The notes: a model not told the origin generated them from the sequence alone. Positions 8,673-18,022 are shown, counted from the first letter of the stretch. The stretch is DNA of 64,000 nucleotides from Arthrobacter sp. P2b (GCF_900168295.1 NZ_FVZL01000016.1:30269-94268); one strand, 5' to 3'. Translations and numbers: made by a program.

Positions 8673-9332
8673 CTAGTCAGCCGCGCGACGGGTGAAGACC
8701 AGATGCACCACCCCGCACGGGGAAGGGCTCGCTTCAATGTCAAAGCGTTCTTCGAGTCCTTCGAGCCCGTCCCAGAGCCGTTCGCCACGGCCCAGGAGAA
8801 TCGGCACGAGGACGACATGCATGTGGTCGATCAGGTCTGCCTCCAGGAACTGCCGCACCGTGCTGGCGCCGCCGCCGATCCTGACGTCCAGTCCCCCGGC
8901 CAGGGCGCGGGCCTTCTCAAGCGCGGAGACGGGGTCGGCATCAACGAAATGAAAGGTTGTTCCGCCTTCCATCTCGAGGACCGGCCGGGGATGGTGTGTC
9001 AGGACAACCACGGGGGTGTGGAACACAGGGTTCTCGCCCCACCACCCCTTCCAATCCTCGTTCTCCCAAGGACCGCGCTGAGGGCCGAACTTGTTGCGCC
9101 CCATGATTTCGACGCCGACCCCGGGTCCCCACTGGCTGGCGAACGCCTCGTCAATGCCAAAGGATCCTTCCGATTCCCCGTGGAGGCCCATGGCGCGGAA
9201 GGTCCGCGTCTCGAAGGCCCACTCCAGCAGCCGCGTGCCGGCGTGGCCGAATGGAGCGTCCAGTTGCTGGCCCTCACCGGTGCCGAAACCGTCGAGGGAG
9301 ACCGAGAAGTTATGCACGCGGACAAGGGACAT
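8673..9332 (-). CDS. DHFR-like (RibD C-terminal fold) reductase
   Basis: A 219-residue protein of the dihydrofolate reductase / RibD C-terminal superfamily. The N-terminal VHNFSVSLDGF motif, the GRNKFG segment and the late GGGAST, then LVPILLGRG, are characteristic of this group of NADPH-dependent oxidoreductases. The ATG at 9332 has AGGAG seven bases upstream, so the 20-residue longer frame is rejected. Physiological substrate is unknown for most members. A second, divergent member is encoded at 24360-24992. Confidence 0.85.
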   Translation of the reverse strand: MSLVRVHNFSVSLDGFGTGEGQQLDAPFGHAGTRLLEWAFETRTFRAMGLHGESEGSFGIDEAFASQWGPGVGVEIMGRNKFGPQRGPWENEDWKGWWGENPVFHTPVVVLTHHPRPVLEMEGGTTFHFVDADPVSALEKARALAGGLDVRIGGGASTVRQFLEADLIDHMHVVLVPILLGRGERLWDGLEGLEERFDIEASPSPCGVVHLVFTRRAAD

Positions 9333-9449
9333 GTCGTCGCTCCTGAAGTGTCGTTGGCAGTCACTGTATGGCGATCGGTCCCAACCGCTCAAGGCCTCAC
9401 AGCAGCTCCTGTCCTTGCAGCGTGTCCGCCAGACTCAGTGACCGTTGGG

Positions 9450-10220
9450 TTATTGCTCCCCTTCAGCAGCAGCAGCCGCCTTGATCGCGTCCTTCTGGGC
9501 ACGCAAGGCCTCGGCGTCATGCTGTTCCTCGGCCTTTTCCTGATGGATGACCGCTGCGAAGAGCTTCTCCATCTCCTTGGCCACACCGGCAGCTGACGCC
9601 GGGTTCTGGCCGGTCACAAGCCGGTCGTCAACCACCACCCTTTCCTCGAAAACACCGGAGGAGACGTGGGTGGCGCCCTGTTCCTCAAGCCGGTCTGCCA
9701 GGAAGAACGGAATGACCTTGTCCTTGCCTGCAGCAACCTCCTCGTCGTTGGTGAAGGCAGCTACCCTCCGGCCTTCCACGAGGCGAAGCCCATTCTCCAG
9801 TTCCACGTTCAGCAGGCCCGCCGGTCCGTGGCAGACCGCGCCCACCAAGCCGCCGTTGTTGTAGACCCTGGCCACCAGGCTTTGCAGGCCTTCGCTGTCC
9901 GGGAAGTCCCACATGGTGCCGTGGCCGCCCACGAGGTAGACGGCGTCGTACTGGTCCGGATCAACGACGTCGACGCGGGCGGTGTTGTAGAGGCCGGCGC
10001 GCGTGGTCTCATCCTCCGTGAAGGCAACCTGGATGGGATCTTTCGAGTCCACCTCGTCGCGCGGGGGCTGGCCGCCCTGGATGGACGCAAAGTCGACGAA
10101 ATGGCCTGAATCCTTGAACACTTTCCAGGGATGTGCAGCCTCGGCCACGTTGTAGCCCGTCTTCTCTCCCGTATTGCCGATCTCGGAAACGCTGGTCAGT
10201 ACCATGAGGATTTTCTTCAT
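9450..10220 (-). CDS. DJ-1/PfpI-family protein (Hsp31-like)
   Basis: The 256-residue protein has the class I glutamine-amidotransferase-like fold. The nucleophile elbow reads AVCHGP (C130-H131), preceded by VGGHGTMWDFPD and an acidic residue in the N-terminal part, as in Hsp31/YajL-type glyoxalase III or deglycase proteins. A charged alanine-rich helix ends the chain. The ATG at 10220 is preceded by AAGGAG. Probable role: detoxification of methylglyoxal or protein quality control; the exact activity is not fixed by sequence. Confidence 0.87.
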   Translation of the reverse strand: MKKILMVLTSVSEIGNTGEKTGYNVAEAAHPWKVFKDSGHFVDFASIQGGQPPRDEVDSKDPIQVAFTEDETTRAGLYNTARVDVVDPDQYDAVYLVGGHGTMWDFPDSEGLQSLVARVYNNGGLVGAVCHGPAGLLNVELENGLRLVEGRRVAAFTNDEEVAAGKDKVIPFFLADRLEEQGATHVSSGVFEERVVVDDRLVTGQNPASAAGVAKEMEKLFAAVIHQEKAEEQHDAEALRAQKDAIKAAAAAEGEQ

Positions 10221-10379
10221 GAAGTGCTCCTTTCGTCCGACTCCCACCCTACGCCCGGCCCGCTCGGTGGGTGGCTCTGCTGAAACGGCCTAGCCTTGGA
10301 GCAGCGGAAACAAAGCCTCGGCCGTCCTGGGCTTCTGAATTCGGTCACTAATGTCGAACCAACCGGAAGGTGCCCACCC

Positions 10380-11276
10380 ATGCGGATCCTCGTCGTCGGA
10401 GCCGGAGCAACAGGCGGGGCGTTCGGTACGCTCCTGCAGGAAGCGGGACGGGATGTCACGTACTTGGTGCGGCCGCGCAAGCAGGAGGTCCTCCGCCGCG
10501 ACGGGCTGCGTTTCGTCTCCCCCACCGCCGACCGGACAAACCCGGTGAAAACCATCACAGCCCCGGACGGCTCAGAGGCCTTCGACCTGATCCTCGTCAC
10601 GGTCAAAGCCACAGCGTTCGAGGGCGTCCTCGGCGAAATCGGCGCTTTCGTCGGACCCGGAACCATGATCATGCCCATCCTCAACGGCATGGCGCATGTG
10701 GACCAGCTGGAGCAGCAGTACCCGGGGCAGGTGCTCGGCGGCCTGGCCCGGATCGTCGCCACGCTCGACGGCGACGTGGTCCGCCAGCAGGTGCCCCTGA
10801 CCTCCCTCATGGTGGGCGGGCTGAACGGAAACCCTGTCCCCCCAGAGGTTTCTGAAGCTCTGGACGTGCCCGGCGTCGACTTCTCGGTAGTGGACGACGT
10901 GATGGGCGCACTGTGGGATAAGTGGGCCTTCATCGCGGCCGCGGGAATCGTCAACTGCCTGTTCCGTGCCCCGGTGGGACGGATCCTCGACGCCGGCGGG
11001 CAGTCCAGGATCCTGGAGGCCATCGGCGAAACCGAAGCGGTGGCGGCCGCGGCAGGGCATCCCGTGTCCGACGCCGCTCATACACAAGCGGTCGGAATAC
11101 TCACCGAGCCGGGCTCGGCCTTCACTTCCTCCCTCTATCGGGACCTCACCGCAGGGCTGCCCTCCGAAGCCGAGCACATCCTCGGCGACCTCGCCCGCAG
11201 GGCCCGCAGCCTCAACGTCCGTACGCCACTGCTGGACCTCACCCTCATCCAGATCAGGGCAGGCCTGCAGCGCTGA
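10380..11276 (+). CDS. Ketopantoate-reductase-like (ApbA/PanE) protein
   Basis: The 298-residue protein starts with a Rossmann fingerprint (RILVVGAGATGG) and has the PanE layout: NADP-binding N-terminal half, then a helical C-terminal domain with WDKWAFIAAAG and a late SxxxDL-type segment (SLYRDLTAG). Ketopantoate reductases form pantoate for coenzyme A synthesis, but many genomes carry several paralogues acting on other 2-oxo acids. There are no pantothenate genes nearby, so it may be one of these. Start at ATG 10380 removes 28 unlikely residues. Confidence 0.82.
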   Translation: MRILVVGAGATGGAFGTLLQEAGRDVTYLVRPRKQEVLRRDGLRFVSPTADRTNPVKTITAPDGSEAFDLILVTVKATAFEGVLGEIGAFVGPGTMIMPILNGMAHVDQLEQQYPGQVLGGLARIVATLDGDVVRQQVPLTSLMVGGLNGNPVPPEVSEALDVPGVDFSVVDDVMGALWDKWAFIAAAGIVNCLFRAPVGRILDAGGQSRILEAIGETEAVAAAAGHPVSDAAHTQAVGILTEPGSAFTSSLYRDLTAGLPSEAEHILGDLARRARSLNVRTPLLDLTLIQIRAGLQR

Positions 11277-11623
11277 CCCACTCCGGCCGAAACCAGGTCG
11301 ATGATCGGTCTGTAAGGCCCCCATGGAATGCAAGGATCGGAACGGAGCCATCCGGCCCAGATCCGGCCCCTTGTCCCGTGGAAACGGGGTGGATGATTCC
11401 GCTAAGGCAGACGTTATTCCTCGGTCTACAGGCAGTCCATACGCGCGGACGGGACACCGATCCAGTCTTACAAATAGCTTCAGTTCAGTATCTAAAGGAG
11501 CTCGCCCCGGGTAGCGGCTTTGTCCGAACCTCTGAACTGGTATCGCCACTGGATAACCCCGCAGTACCGTCTGGGCAGCAACGGATCACGGCTATACGCT
11601 GTGTCTTGAGAGGATGCTAGGAA
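11277..11623. other. Intergenic stretch containing a dispersed repeat copy
   Basis: No gene of normal size is supported between the PanE-like and PAP2 genes. The segment 11383-11440 is a diverged copy of the sequence at 21555-21612 (described separately). The remainder is unremarkable and should include the promoter of the PAP2 gene. Confidence 0.5.
11383..11440 (+). repeat. Dispersed repeat, copy 1
   Basis: This segment matches 21555-21612 at most positions over about 42 bases, with weaker similarity after it. Read in one plus-strand frame, both copies encode the same core, PLxQTLFLGLxAV. Most substitutions in that core are synonymous, so the repeat may derive from, or still be, a short coding sequence. 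No terminal inverted repeats were found. Confidence 0.55.
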
Positions 11624-13015
11624 ATGAGCGGATTCATCGTACGTTGTGCCGGGATTCTTCTCACGCTGACTGTTCTGGGCCTCGTGTTCGAGTCAGTAAC
11701 GCCGTTGCCGTCAACTGCCGTCCCGTCTGGTGGCGGGCTCGTAGAAGTGCTGTGGGGTGGCGCCGATTTCGTGGCCGAGATCGCTGCGCAGGTTGGGTGG
11801 CTGATCCTGCCGGTGGTGGTGCTGTGGCTGGCGATACGCGGACTTTCCGCATCTGCGGTATATGTGGCCGCCGTTGCGGTGGGGATGTTCGTCCTCGCTG
11901 GAGGCGGGATCGTCCTGAAGTCCTTCTTGACCGGTACGAGCTCCCAGGGCGGGAGCGTGTTCTCCAGCGGGTCGATACAACTCGCTGTTTCGTTGGGAGT
12001 GCTGCTCCTGGTCTTCCTTCCTGCCGTCCCGGCGAGAGGCAGGACGTGGACGGTTGTCGGAACAGTGCCGCCAGTGATCATGTTCGAAATCATGCGGATG
12101 CTCGCCGGAGCCGTCTCATTCGGGCCGCAACTCCTCGGCTGGTTGATCGGCATCGCCTGGCTTGGCGCTACCTTGGCGGCCTTTCGTCGGTGGCAGCAGC
12201 ATGCCGGCCAACGGACACGCTGGTGGTATGGACTGCCTGTACAGGATCGGACCGTGCTGGTCCCGGCGTCCGCAGGGAACCCGCCACTACCGGGCGGGAG
12301 AAGCAGCGCTCTTAAACTCGCCGGCATCTGGGTGCTCATTGCAAGTGGTGTGACCGGCGCGGGCTTCCTTGTCACCGGGGTTGACTCTGTTCGGCGCTTG
12401 GACCAGGCAACGGTCGAATGGCTGGCCGAGCACCGCAATGAGACGTGGAACGCCCTAGCGGATGTGGCCGGATCCTTTGGCAATACGCCCGGAATTGTGG
12501 GAGTTCTGCTTGTTGCCGCACCTCTTGCCGTTGCGATCACGAGGCGAGCTGCTCCGGCGGTGTTCCTGCTCGTGGCTGCGGTCGGTGAGACCGCCTTATA
12601 TCTGATCTCAGGAATGATCGTCCGCCGGCCCAGGCCGGATGTCGACCACCTGTCGGAAGGGCTTCCACCCACCTCTTCCTTCCCATCAGGACATGTAGCG
12701 GCCGCCGTCGTCACATACGGGGGGCTAGCACTGCTGCTCCGGGCCTGGGCAGAATCCCGCCTCCGCGACCTCGGCCTCATCCTCGCACCGCTCATCGTGC
12801 TGGGCATAGCCCTTTCCCGACTGTACTGGGGGGTTCATTATCCAACGGACACAGCTGTCGGCTTGATATTCGGCGCTGTCTGGGTCTCTGTTTGTTGGCG
12901 GTACTTCAAACCCGCTCGCGGATCCCCCAAATATGCCACCCATCAGACGAATCCAGTGGCTGAACCCCCACGACTGGAAGATCGAGAGGTGATCGACCAC
13001 AACGACGAAAAATGA
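11624..13015 (+). CDS. PAP2-family membrane phosphatase
   Basis: The 463-residue membrane protein has about ten hydrophobic segments. The C-terminal half carries the three phosphatase motifs of the PAP2 / lipid phosphatase superfamily: VRRPRPD, then FPSGH (about residues 352-358), then SRLYWGVHYPTD (about 397-410). Conserved histidines in motifs 2 and 3 mediate phosphoester hydrolysis at the membrane surface. Likely substrates are undecaprenyl pyrophosphate or phosphatidic acid. The N-terminal half, about 220 residues of extra membrane segments, exceeds the minimal family domain. The C-terminal tail is hydrophilic. Confidence 0.85.
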   Translation: MSGFIVRCAGILLTLTVLGLVFESVTPLPSTAVPSGGGLVEVLWGGADFVAEIAAQVGWLILPVVVLWLAIRGLSASAVYVAAVAVGMFVLAGGGIVLKSFLTGTSSQGGSVFSSGSIQLAVSLGVLLLVFLPAVPARGRTWTVVGTVPPVIMFEIMRMLAGAVSFGPQLLGWLIGIAWLGATLAAFRRWQQHAGQRTRWWYGLPVQDRTVLVPASAGNPPLPGGRSSALKLAGIWVLIASGVTGAGFLVTGVDSVRRLDQATVEWLAEHRNETWNALADVAGSFGNTPGIVGVLLVAAPLAVAITRRAAPAVFLLVAAVGETALYLISGMIVRRPRPDVDHLSEGLPPTSSFPSGHVAAAVVTYGGLALLLRAWAESRLRDLGLILAPLIVLGIALSRLYWGVHYPTDTAVGLIFGAVWVSVCWRYFKPARGSPKYATHQTNPVAEPPRLEDREVIDHNDEK

Positions 13016-13131
13016 TCGAGAAGACCAACGACGACCGCCACAAATCAGGGCAAGCTTGTTGGTTGGCTTTTCCAATCTCGTGGCCACCTCCACGTCGAAG
13101 ACGGGCTAAGGAGCCTTACGATGCACTGCAG

Positions 13132-13662
13132 CTACGGGGCCCGGATCCCATCCGGATCTACGACCCACCATAGGCCCCCGTGAGTCGAGACGTTGTGGCA
13201 CTTCACCTCGCCAGGCGCCTCGTGCGCGTAGAAGTAGAGCGGATGCCCGTTGTAGGTAACCTGGGTCGTGCCGTCGCGCCGCTTCGTCGTCCCCAGCAGC
13301 GCTGAGTCGACCTCGCCGCTAGCGGTCGGCGCTCCATCGGTCAGCACGGGTGGCCACGCTACAGCGCAGTCGTCGTAACACTCAGGACTGATGCTCTCCT
13401 CACTCTCCCAGATATAGATGGCCTGCTCTTTGGCATCGAAGAGCATCTGGCCGAAGTCGCTCGCGGCTGTGGTGATCGTGGTGCCCGGCCCTCGCGCGCT
13501 GGATGGCTGACTCGGCGGGGGTTGCGGGCTCTCCGGTGTCGTAGTGCTCGCACTCGGAGGCGGGGTAATGTCCGGGGCCTCGCTCGAGGTGCTGCTTGCG
13601 CAAGACGAAGCGACGAGTGCGAGGACCACCGCAGCCGCCGCTCGCAGTCCGGATCTGAACAC
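13132..13662 (-). CDS. Secreted lipoprotein of the COG4315 type
   Basis: The 176-residue product starts at GTG 13662 with AGGAG six bases upstream. It has a lipoprotein signal (hydrophobic core then VASSC, lipidated cysteine near residue 21), a proline/serine/threonine linker to about residue 60, and a C-terminal region with two short repeats (DFGQMLFDAKEQAIYIW and NGHPLYFYAHEAPGE). This matches the family of lipoproteins with a Yx(FWY)xxD-like motif whose function is unknown. It should be anchored at the outer face of the membrane. Confidence 0.78.
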   Translation of the reverse strand: MFRSGLRAAAAVVLALVASSCASSTSSEAPDITPPPSASTTTPESPQPPPSQPSSARGPGTTITTAASDFGQMLFDAKEQAIYIWESEESISPECYDDCAVAWPPVLTDGAPTASGEVDSALLGTTKRRDGTTQVTYNGHPLYFYAHEAPGEVKCHNVSTHGGLWWVVDPDGIRAP

Positions 13663-14031
13663 GCTGTGCTCCTATCGGCCGGAGCGGGCACCCCCGCCAG
13701 GTCTTCGGGGTTGGTGATGATCAGATAGTGGGGCAGTTCGGTTCCCATTATCTCAGCCTTTGTCGAAAATCGGCGGGCGGAAGGCCGCGGCAATACGGTC
13801 TCCCCGACTGCGGGGATCGACGACCGCACCCTCGACGGCGAGATCGCCACCACCACGCTCACCGACTTCACCGTCCAGCGCAACGCCGTCCATGTGGTGG
13901 CCCCCAGAGCAGCACCAGCGCGTTGTTCGACGGACCGGGCGCGGCGGACTGGCCATCCCTTTGAAAGAAGGCGGCCGTGTAGCTAGACCACGCCGCGGGC
14001 AGGGAGAGACATCCGGCGTGCCAGGCGAGGC
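13663..14031. other. Gap with possible decayed coding sequence
   Basis: No intact gene is supported. A plus-strand stretch within about 13790-13900 reads as plausible protein (for example GIDDRTLDGEIATTTLTDF) but has no start or ribosome site and ends quickly. A minus-strand start, MGTELPHYLIITNPEDL, upstream of the lipoprotein gene also runs into that gene out of frame. The region may be the remains of deleted genes. Confidence 0.3.
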
Positions 14032-15204
14032 TCATCGCAGCGCCGCGCGGAACCGTTCCCTGATGCCCGTCAGTCGCTCCACCGGCTCGGTGGCGAAGAC
14101 CAGGCGGACGTACTCCCGTGCGACGTGCTGGCCCCACTCCGTCATCGGTGTCGCGGCAATGCGTCCGTGCTGGAGCAGCCGCTGCGCGAGTTCGGGCGCT
14201 TTCAATCCGAGCGCGACCGCATTGACCAGGAGGGACCACCCGCCGTCGGGCTCGACCACCGGGAGCCCGTCCAGTTCCCGCAGAACCAGGTCCCGGCGTG
14301 CCTGCCACTCCGCCACCGCAGCGGCCACGCCGTCGTCGCCGCCGTCCCGGGAAGCCAGGAGCGCGGCGGCCGCGCCAAGTTGTCCGAAGCCGCTGGCCAC
14401 GGTGGTGTTGTACGTTGCGGCGAGCGCCACGTCCCGCATCACCTCTGCCGGCCCAACAGCCCAGCCGACGCGCCAGCCGATCATCCTGTAGTTCTTGGAC
14501 ACCCCGCCCAGCGTGATGGTGCGCTCCGCCAACGCCTCCAACGACGCCGGGTGGCGGGACCGCAGGCCGTTGAAGAGAATCCTGTCCATGGCCGCGTCGT
14601 ACAGCAGCCAGCAGTCAGCTGCCGAACATGCTTCCGCGACGGCATCCCATTCTGCATCCGTGAACACATGCCCGGACGGCATGGACGGACTCATCAGCAG
14701 CAGGGCGCGCGTCTTTTTGGTCACGGCCGAAGCCAGCCTGTCCAGGTCCAGCCGCCAATGGCTGCCGACCACCGTGAGGGGCACGAAGACGGGAGCCGCG
14801 CCGACGAGCCTGATGCGGTTGATGAACCCGGCGTACGTGGGATCAGTGACGATCACTTCGTCGCCGTGATCGACCGTGGCCAACAGGGTGCTGAGCAGGC
14901 CGGAGAGCGCACCGCCCGTGATCACCACCTCCGTGGCGGGGTTATAGGCGCGGCCTGTTTGCTCGCTCAGCTGATCGGCAACCGCTTCGCGCAGCTTCCC
15001 GAGCCCGGTGAACGGCAGCCAGCTGTTTGCATCCCTGCGGCCGACAGCCTCCCGGGTCACGGCCACGGCGGAAGGCGGCGGGGCGATGTCCGTGTCGAGG
15101 TTTTCCATCCGCAGGACATCGGGGTCATGGCCTGCAGCAGCGGCGGCCTTTTCGATGCCGAATGGCTGGATGTTCAGGAAACGTGCCGTTCTCCCGCGGG
15201 ACAT
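14032..15204 (-). CDS. Class I/II PLP aminotransferase
   Basis: The 390-residue fold-type I enzyme has the PLP lysine in GGVSKNYRMIGWRVGW (K237) and the expected DPTYAGF and C-terminal arginine region (EYVRLVF). The segment that is usually NPTG reads SMPSGHVF here, a modest departure. Close relatives are annotated as aspartate/aromatic aminotransferases or C-S lyases, so the substrate is uncertain. Starts at ATG 15204. It stands alone on the minus strand and faces the collapsed BASS copy. Confidence 0.82.
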   Translation of the reverse strand: MSRGRTARFLNIQPFGIEKAAAAAGHDPDVLRMENLDTDIAPPPSAVAVTREAVGRRDANSWLPFTGLGKLREAVADQLSEQTGRAYNPATEVVITGGALSGLLSTLLATVDHGDEVIVTDPTYAGFINRIRLVGAAPVFVPLTVVGSHWRLDLDRLASAVTKKTRALLLMSPSMPSGHVFTDAEWDAVAEACSAADCWLLYDAAMDRILFNGLRSRHPASLEALAERTITLGGVSKNYRMIGWRVGWAVGPAEVMRDVALAATYNTTVASGFGQLGAAAALLASRDGGDDGVAAAVAEWQARRDLVLRELDGLPVVEPDGGWSLLVNAVALGLKAPELAQRLLQHGRIAATPMTEWGQHVAREYVRLVFATEPVERLTGIRERFRAALR

Positions 15205-15281
15205 GAGTCGAGCGTCCCACCGGCCTCTGGGGCTGTCAATGGAGCGCCGGAGCTCGCCTTTGGAAGCCCAAATATGCCTGC

Positions 15282-15460
15282 GTCATCAACACCCGCTGAT
15301 TCCGAAACCCGACTCTCCTCGTGATGATCCGGTAGGCATGTCTTCTTTATCCCAACCGTCCACAACGGCGTCCACCGCCGAAGAACGCAGCGCCCGCGTG
15401 GCCGTCACCCTGCCCTTAATGAGAATCAGCCTGTTCCGGCGGCTGTTACCGAGTAGGCGC
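15282..15460 (+). pseudogene. Collapsed copy of the BASS transporter gene
   Basis: This stretch matches the intact transporter locus at 34.3-35.4 kb in two pieces. The upstream region and first 28 or so codons (ATG at 15338; MSSLSQPSTTAS versus MSSLSQSSTTAS) are joined directly to the last nine codons (QPVPAAVTE then TAG versus QPVPAAVAE). About 297 codons between them are missing, and the join is out of frame. The terminator just downstream also matches that of the intact gene in core and outer stem. It is a duplicated locus reduced by internal deletion; no transporter can be made. Confidence 0.85.
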
Positions 15461-15524
15461 AGGCCCGCCCGCAAAGACTTAAACCGGCTGTAGCACCCCT
15501 CCCCTGCGGGAGGAACGGGGCCAA

Positions 15525-15573
15525 AGCCAAGCGCCGCCGTCGTACCCCTGTTGGGTACGACGGCGGCGCTTGG
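15525..15573. terminator. Long perfect hairpin with the GCCGCCGTCGTAC core
   Basis: A perfect 22-base inverted repeat around the loop CTGTT. The loop-proximal arm contains the 13-base word GCCGCCGTCGTAC at 15532-15544 and its complement at 15554-15566. It lies between the BASS remnant and the convergent symporter gene and can serve both directions. The outer stem (GCCAAGC) equals that of the terminator at 35418-35460. Confidence 0.8.
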
Positions 15574-15622
15574 CGTTCCGCGCTTTGTCACCGTCCGCCT
15601 GATGCGGCAGGCGCGCTGTGCG

Positions 15623-17164
15623 CTAAATCCGCGCGGTTTCCTTCTCGCGGCCGGCCTTCTTGTAGGACTCCCAGAAGGTGGCCCCCGTGATGCTGAGGGT
15701 CTGCGGGTCGAAGACGGGGTCGAGGCCGAGCTTCTGTTGCCGCTCGAAGTCCTTGAGGGCCTTGAGCGCAGGCTTCTGCAGAATCAGGATGCCCACGATG
15801 TTCAGCCAGGCCATAAGCCCGACGCCGATATCACCCATCACCCACGCATCCGCGGCCGTGTTCACGCAACCGTAGGCAGCGGCGACGAGGATGGCCACCT
15901 GCAGGGCGATGGTGGTGGCGCGGCCGAGGCTGGTCCGGAGGCCGGGGATCACCGTGGCCGACGAGTTGCCCAGGAGGAAGCGCAGGTTGGTCTCGGCCAT
16001 GTAGTAGTACGCGATGACGGTGGTCAGGCAGAAGAAGATCAGCGTGACAGCAATGAACGCGGCGCCGACGCCGGGGAAGACGGAGTCGAATCCGGCCTGC
16101 ACATACTGGGGTCCGACGACGGCCGAGGCGGACAGGAGGCCGCCTTCGGCGAGGATTTCACCGTCTTCGCTGCCGCCGGAGAAGACGCGGTAGGCGCCGG
16201 TGGAGAGGATCAGGAAGCCGGTGGCCGAGCAGACGAACAGCGTGTCGATGTACACCGCGAAGGCCTGGACGAGGCCCTGCTTGGCCGGGTGCGAGACTTC
16301 GGCGGCGGCCGCTGCGTGCGGGCCCGTTCCCTGGCCGGCCTCGTTGGAGTAGACGCCGCGCTTGACGCCCCACATCACGGCCAGGCCGATGATCGCACCG
16401 AGGGCCGAATCCATGCCGAAGGCGCTGCGGAACACCAGCGAGAGGATCTCCGGCAGCTGGGCGGCGTTGATGACCACGACGATCAGGGCGAGGATGATGT
16501 AGCCGGCGGCCATGAACGGCACCACGAAGGCGGCAACGCTGGCGATGCGCTTCACACCGCCCATGACCACAAGTGCCAGGAGGATGACCGAGCCGACGGC
16601 CACAATCCACGGCTCGAGGGCCCAGGCGCCGCTGATCGCGGTGGCCATGGAGTTGGTCTGGACACCCGGCATCAGAACGCCGCAGGCAAGGACGGTCACG
16701 GCCGCGAAGACATAGCCGTAGACCTTGAAGAAGCCGGCGCCCTTGGTGTGGGCGAACCCGCGGGAGAAGTAGTAGGCCGGGCCGCCGCGGTACTCGCCGG
16801 TCAGCGGGTCACGGGTCTTGTAGATCTGGCCGAGGGTGGACTCGATGAAGGATGTGGACGCGCCCAGGAAAGCGACCGCCCACATCCAGAACAGGGCGCC
16901 CGGTCCGCCGAAGGCGATGGCGGTGGCGACACCGGCGACGTTACCGGTGCCGACGCGGCCGGACAGGGACATGGCCAGGGCCTGGAACGAGGAGACGCCG
17001 GAGGCGGACTTCTCGCCGTGGACGAGCTGCTGGAACATCCCCTTGACGTGCCGGACCTGCAGGAAGCGTGTCCGGATGGAGAAGTAGACTCCGGTGGCGA
17101 GGCAGAGATAGACGAGCCAGTCGCTCCAGATCACGTTATTGATGGCTGATAAGGCATCGCTCAT
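15623..17164 (-). CDS. Alanine/glycine:sodium symporter (AGCS family)
   Basis: The 513-residue protein has about 11 hydrophobic segments and the AGCS signature region GTGNVAGVATAIAFGGPGAL (about residues 75-95), followed by ESTLGQIYKTRD. The family imports alanine or glycine together with sodium ions. ATG 17164 with GGAGG upstream is preferred; the longer frame adds 35 residues reading through the leader. It is monocistronic, divergent from the membrane-protein operon at 17345 and convergent with the BASS remnant. Confidence 0.9.
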   Translation of the reverse strand: MSDALSAINNVIWSDWLVYLCLATGVYFSIRTRFLQVRHVKGMFQQLVHGEKSASGVSSFQALAMSLSGRVGTGNVAGVATAIAFGGPGALFWMWAVAFLGASTSFIESTLGQIYKTRDPLTGEYRGGPAYYFSRGFAHTKGAGFFKVYGYVFAAVTVLACGVLMPGVQTNSMATAISGAWALEPWIVAVGSVILLALVVMGGVKRIASVAAFVVPFMAAGYIILALIVVVINAAQLPEILSLVFRSAFGMDSALGAIIGLAVMWGVKRGVYSNEAGQGTGPHAAAAAEVSHPAKQGLVQAFAVYIDTLFVCSATGFLILSTGAYRVFSGGSEDGEILAEGGLLSASAVVGPQYVQAGFDSVFPGVGAAFIAVTLIFFCLTTVIAYYYMAETNLRFLLGNSSATVIPGLRTSLGRATTIALQVAILVAAAYGCVNTAADAWVMGDIGVGLMAWLNIVGILILQKPALKALKDFERQQKLGLDPVFDPQTLSITGATFWESYKKAGREKETARI

Positions 17165-17344
17165 AAGTGTGGGTTCCCTCCATGAAGAGCGTGGGTGATG
17201 CGTTTGGTGCTGCGCGGCGTCGGTCGACGCGATGTGGCGCACCACACCAAAACCTGTGAAGCCTCTCACAAAGAGTTACTCCAGTCCATTTGGCTTCCCG
17301 GTGGGGCCCTTGTACCTGCTGGTGCTCAGGCCTACCGTCGTTAC

Positions 17345-18019
17345 ATGAGCCGGCTGCTTCGTGGAGGGACCCGAACTGCGGGTGCTGTCATGGCTGCAGG
17401 GTCCGCGTCTTTTCTTGCCGGGGCCTTCATGCCTGTCTCGCGTGTTTACGTGGAACGGGAACGGCAACGCAAACTGGACATTTTGCTGGCGCACCCCGTG
17501 CAGTGGAGGGCGCAGACTGTGTTGCTCGGCGCGGGCACAATTGTGCTGCCTGCCGGTGTGGCGGCGCTCGCCGGAGAGTGGGACCAGGGACGCGCGGGTG
17601 GCGAACAGGAACGGCTGGCCGGGCGGCGGCTCGCCCAAGCCGGCGCAGTCCTCCTGGCCGGTGGAGCTGCCGTCTTCCCTGTGGACCTGGCAGCCCGGTT
17701 CACCGACCCCGAGGGCTTCGCGCTGGGGCGGCAGCCCGAGTGGCCATTTTATGGGTATGTGTGGGTGAGCCTGGCGGGGATGGCGGCCCTTGGAGGCGCC
17801 CTGCTCCAGCGGTCCCGCACGCACGCGGGTTTTCCGCGCTGGCCCGGATGGCTGAATCTCGGCGGCGCGGGAACCTTCGCCGGCGTGCTGGCCAGCACCG
17901 GCGACCTTCCGCCCCTGTCCATTTACTGCATTGAATTGGCCACCGGGGTTGCGCTGGTTCTTCGGGGCGGCCAGCGGCAACCATCAGGGGATAAGGGCCA
18001 ACCGCCGCCACTAAAATAA
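17345..18019 (+). CDS. Multi-span membrane protein of unknown function
   Basis: A 224-residue protein with five or six hydrophobic segments (about residues 10-30, 60-80, 98-115, 138-155, 172-190, 196-210) separated by short charged loops such as ERERQRKLD. No family is recognised. ATG 17345 is preferred over the longer frame because the extra 50 residues lie in the divergent promoter region. It is the first gene of a four-gene run: the K+ channel starts 3 bases after its stop. Confidence 0.65.
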   Translation: MSRLLRGGTRTAGAVMAAGSASFLAGAFMPVSRVYVERERQRKLDILLAHPVQWRAQTVLLGAGTIVLPAGVAALAGEWDQGRAGGEQERLAGRRLAQAGAVLLAGGAAVFPVDLAARFTDPEGFALGRQPEWPFYGYVWVSLAGMAALGGALLQRSRTHAGFPRWPGWLNLGGAGTFAGVLASTGDLPPLSIYCIELATGVALVLRGGQRQPSGDKGQPPPLK

Positions 18020-18022
18020 GGC

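Noticed and set aside
15551..17149. A 532-codon plus-strand open frame opposite the AGCS symporter
   Set aside because: Composition is typical of a GC-rich shadow frame, while the minus-strand symporter has clear family motifs.
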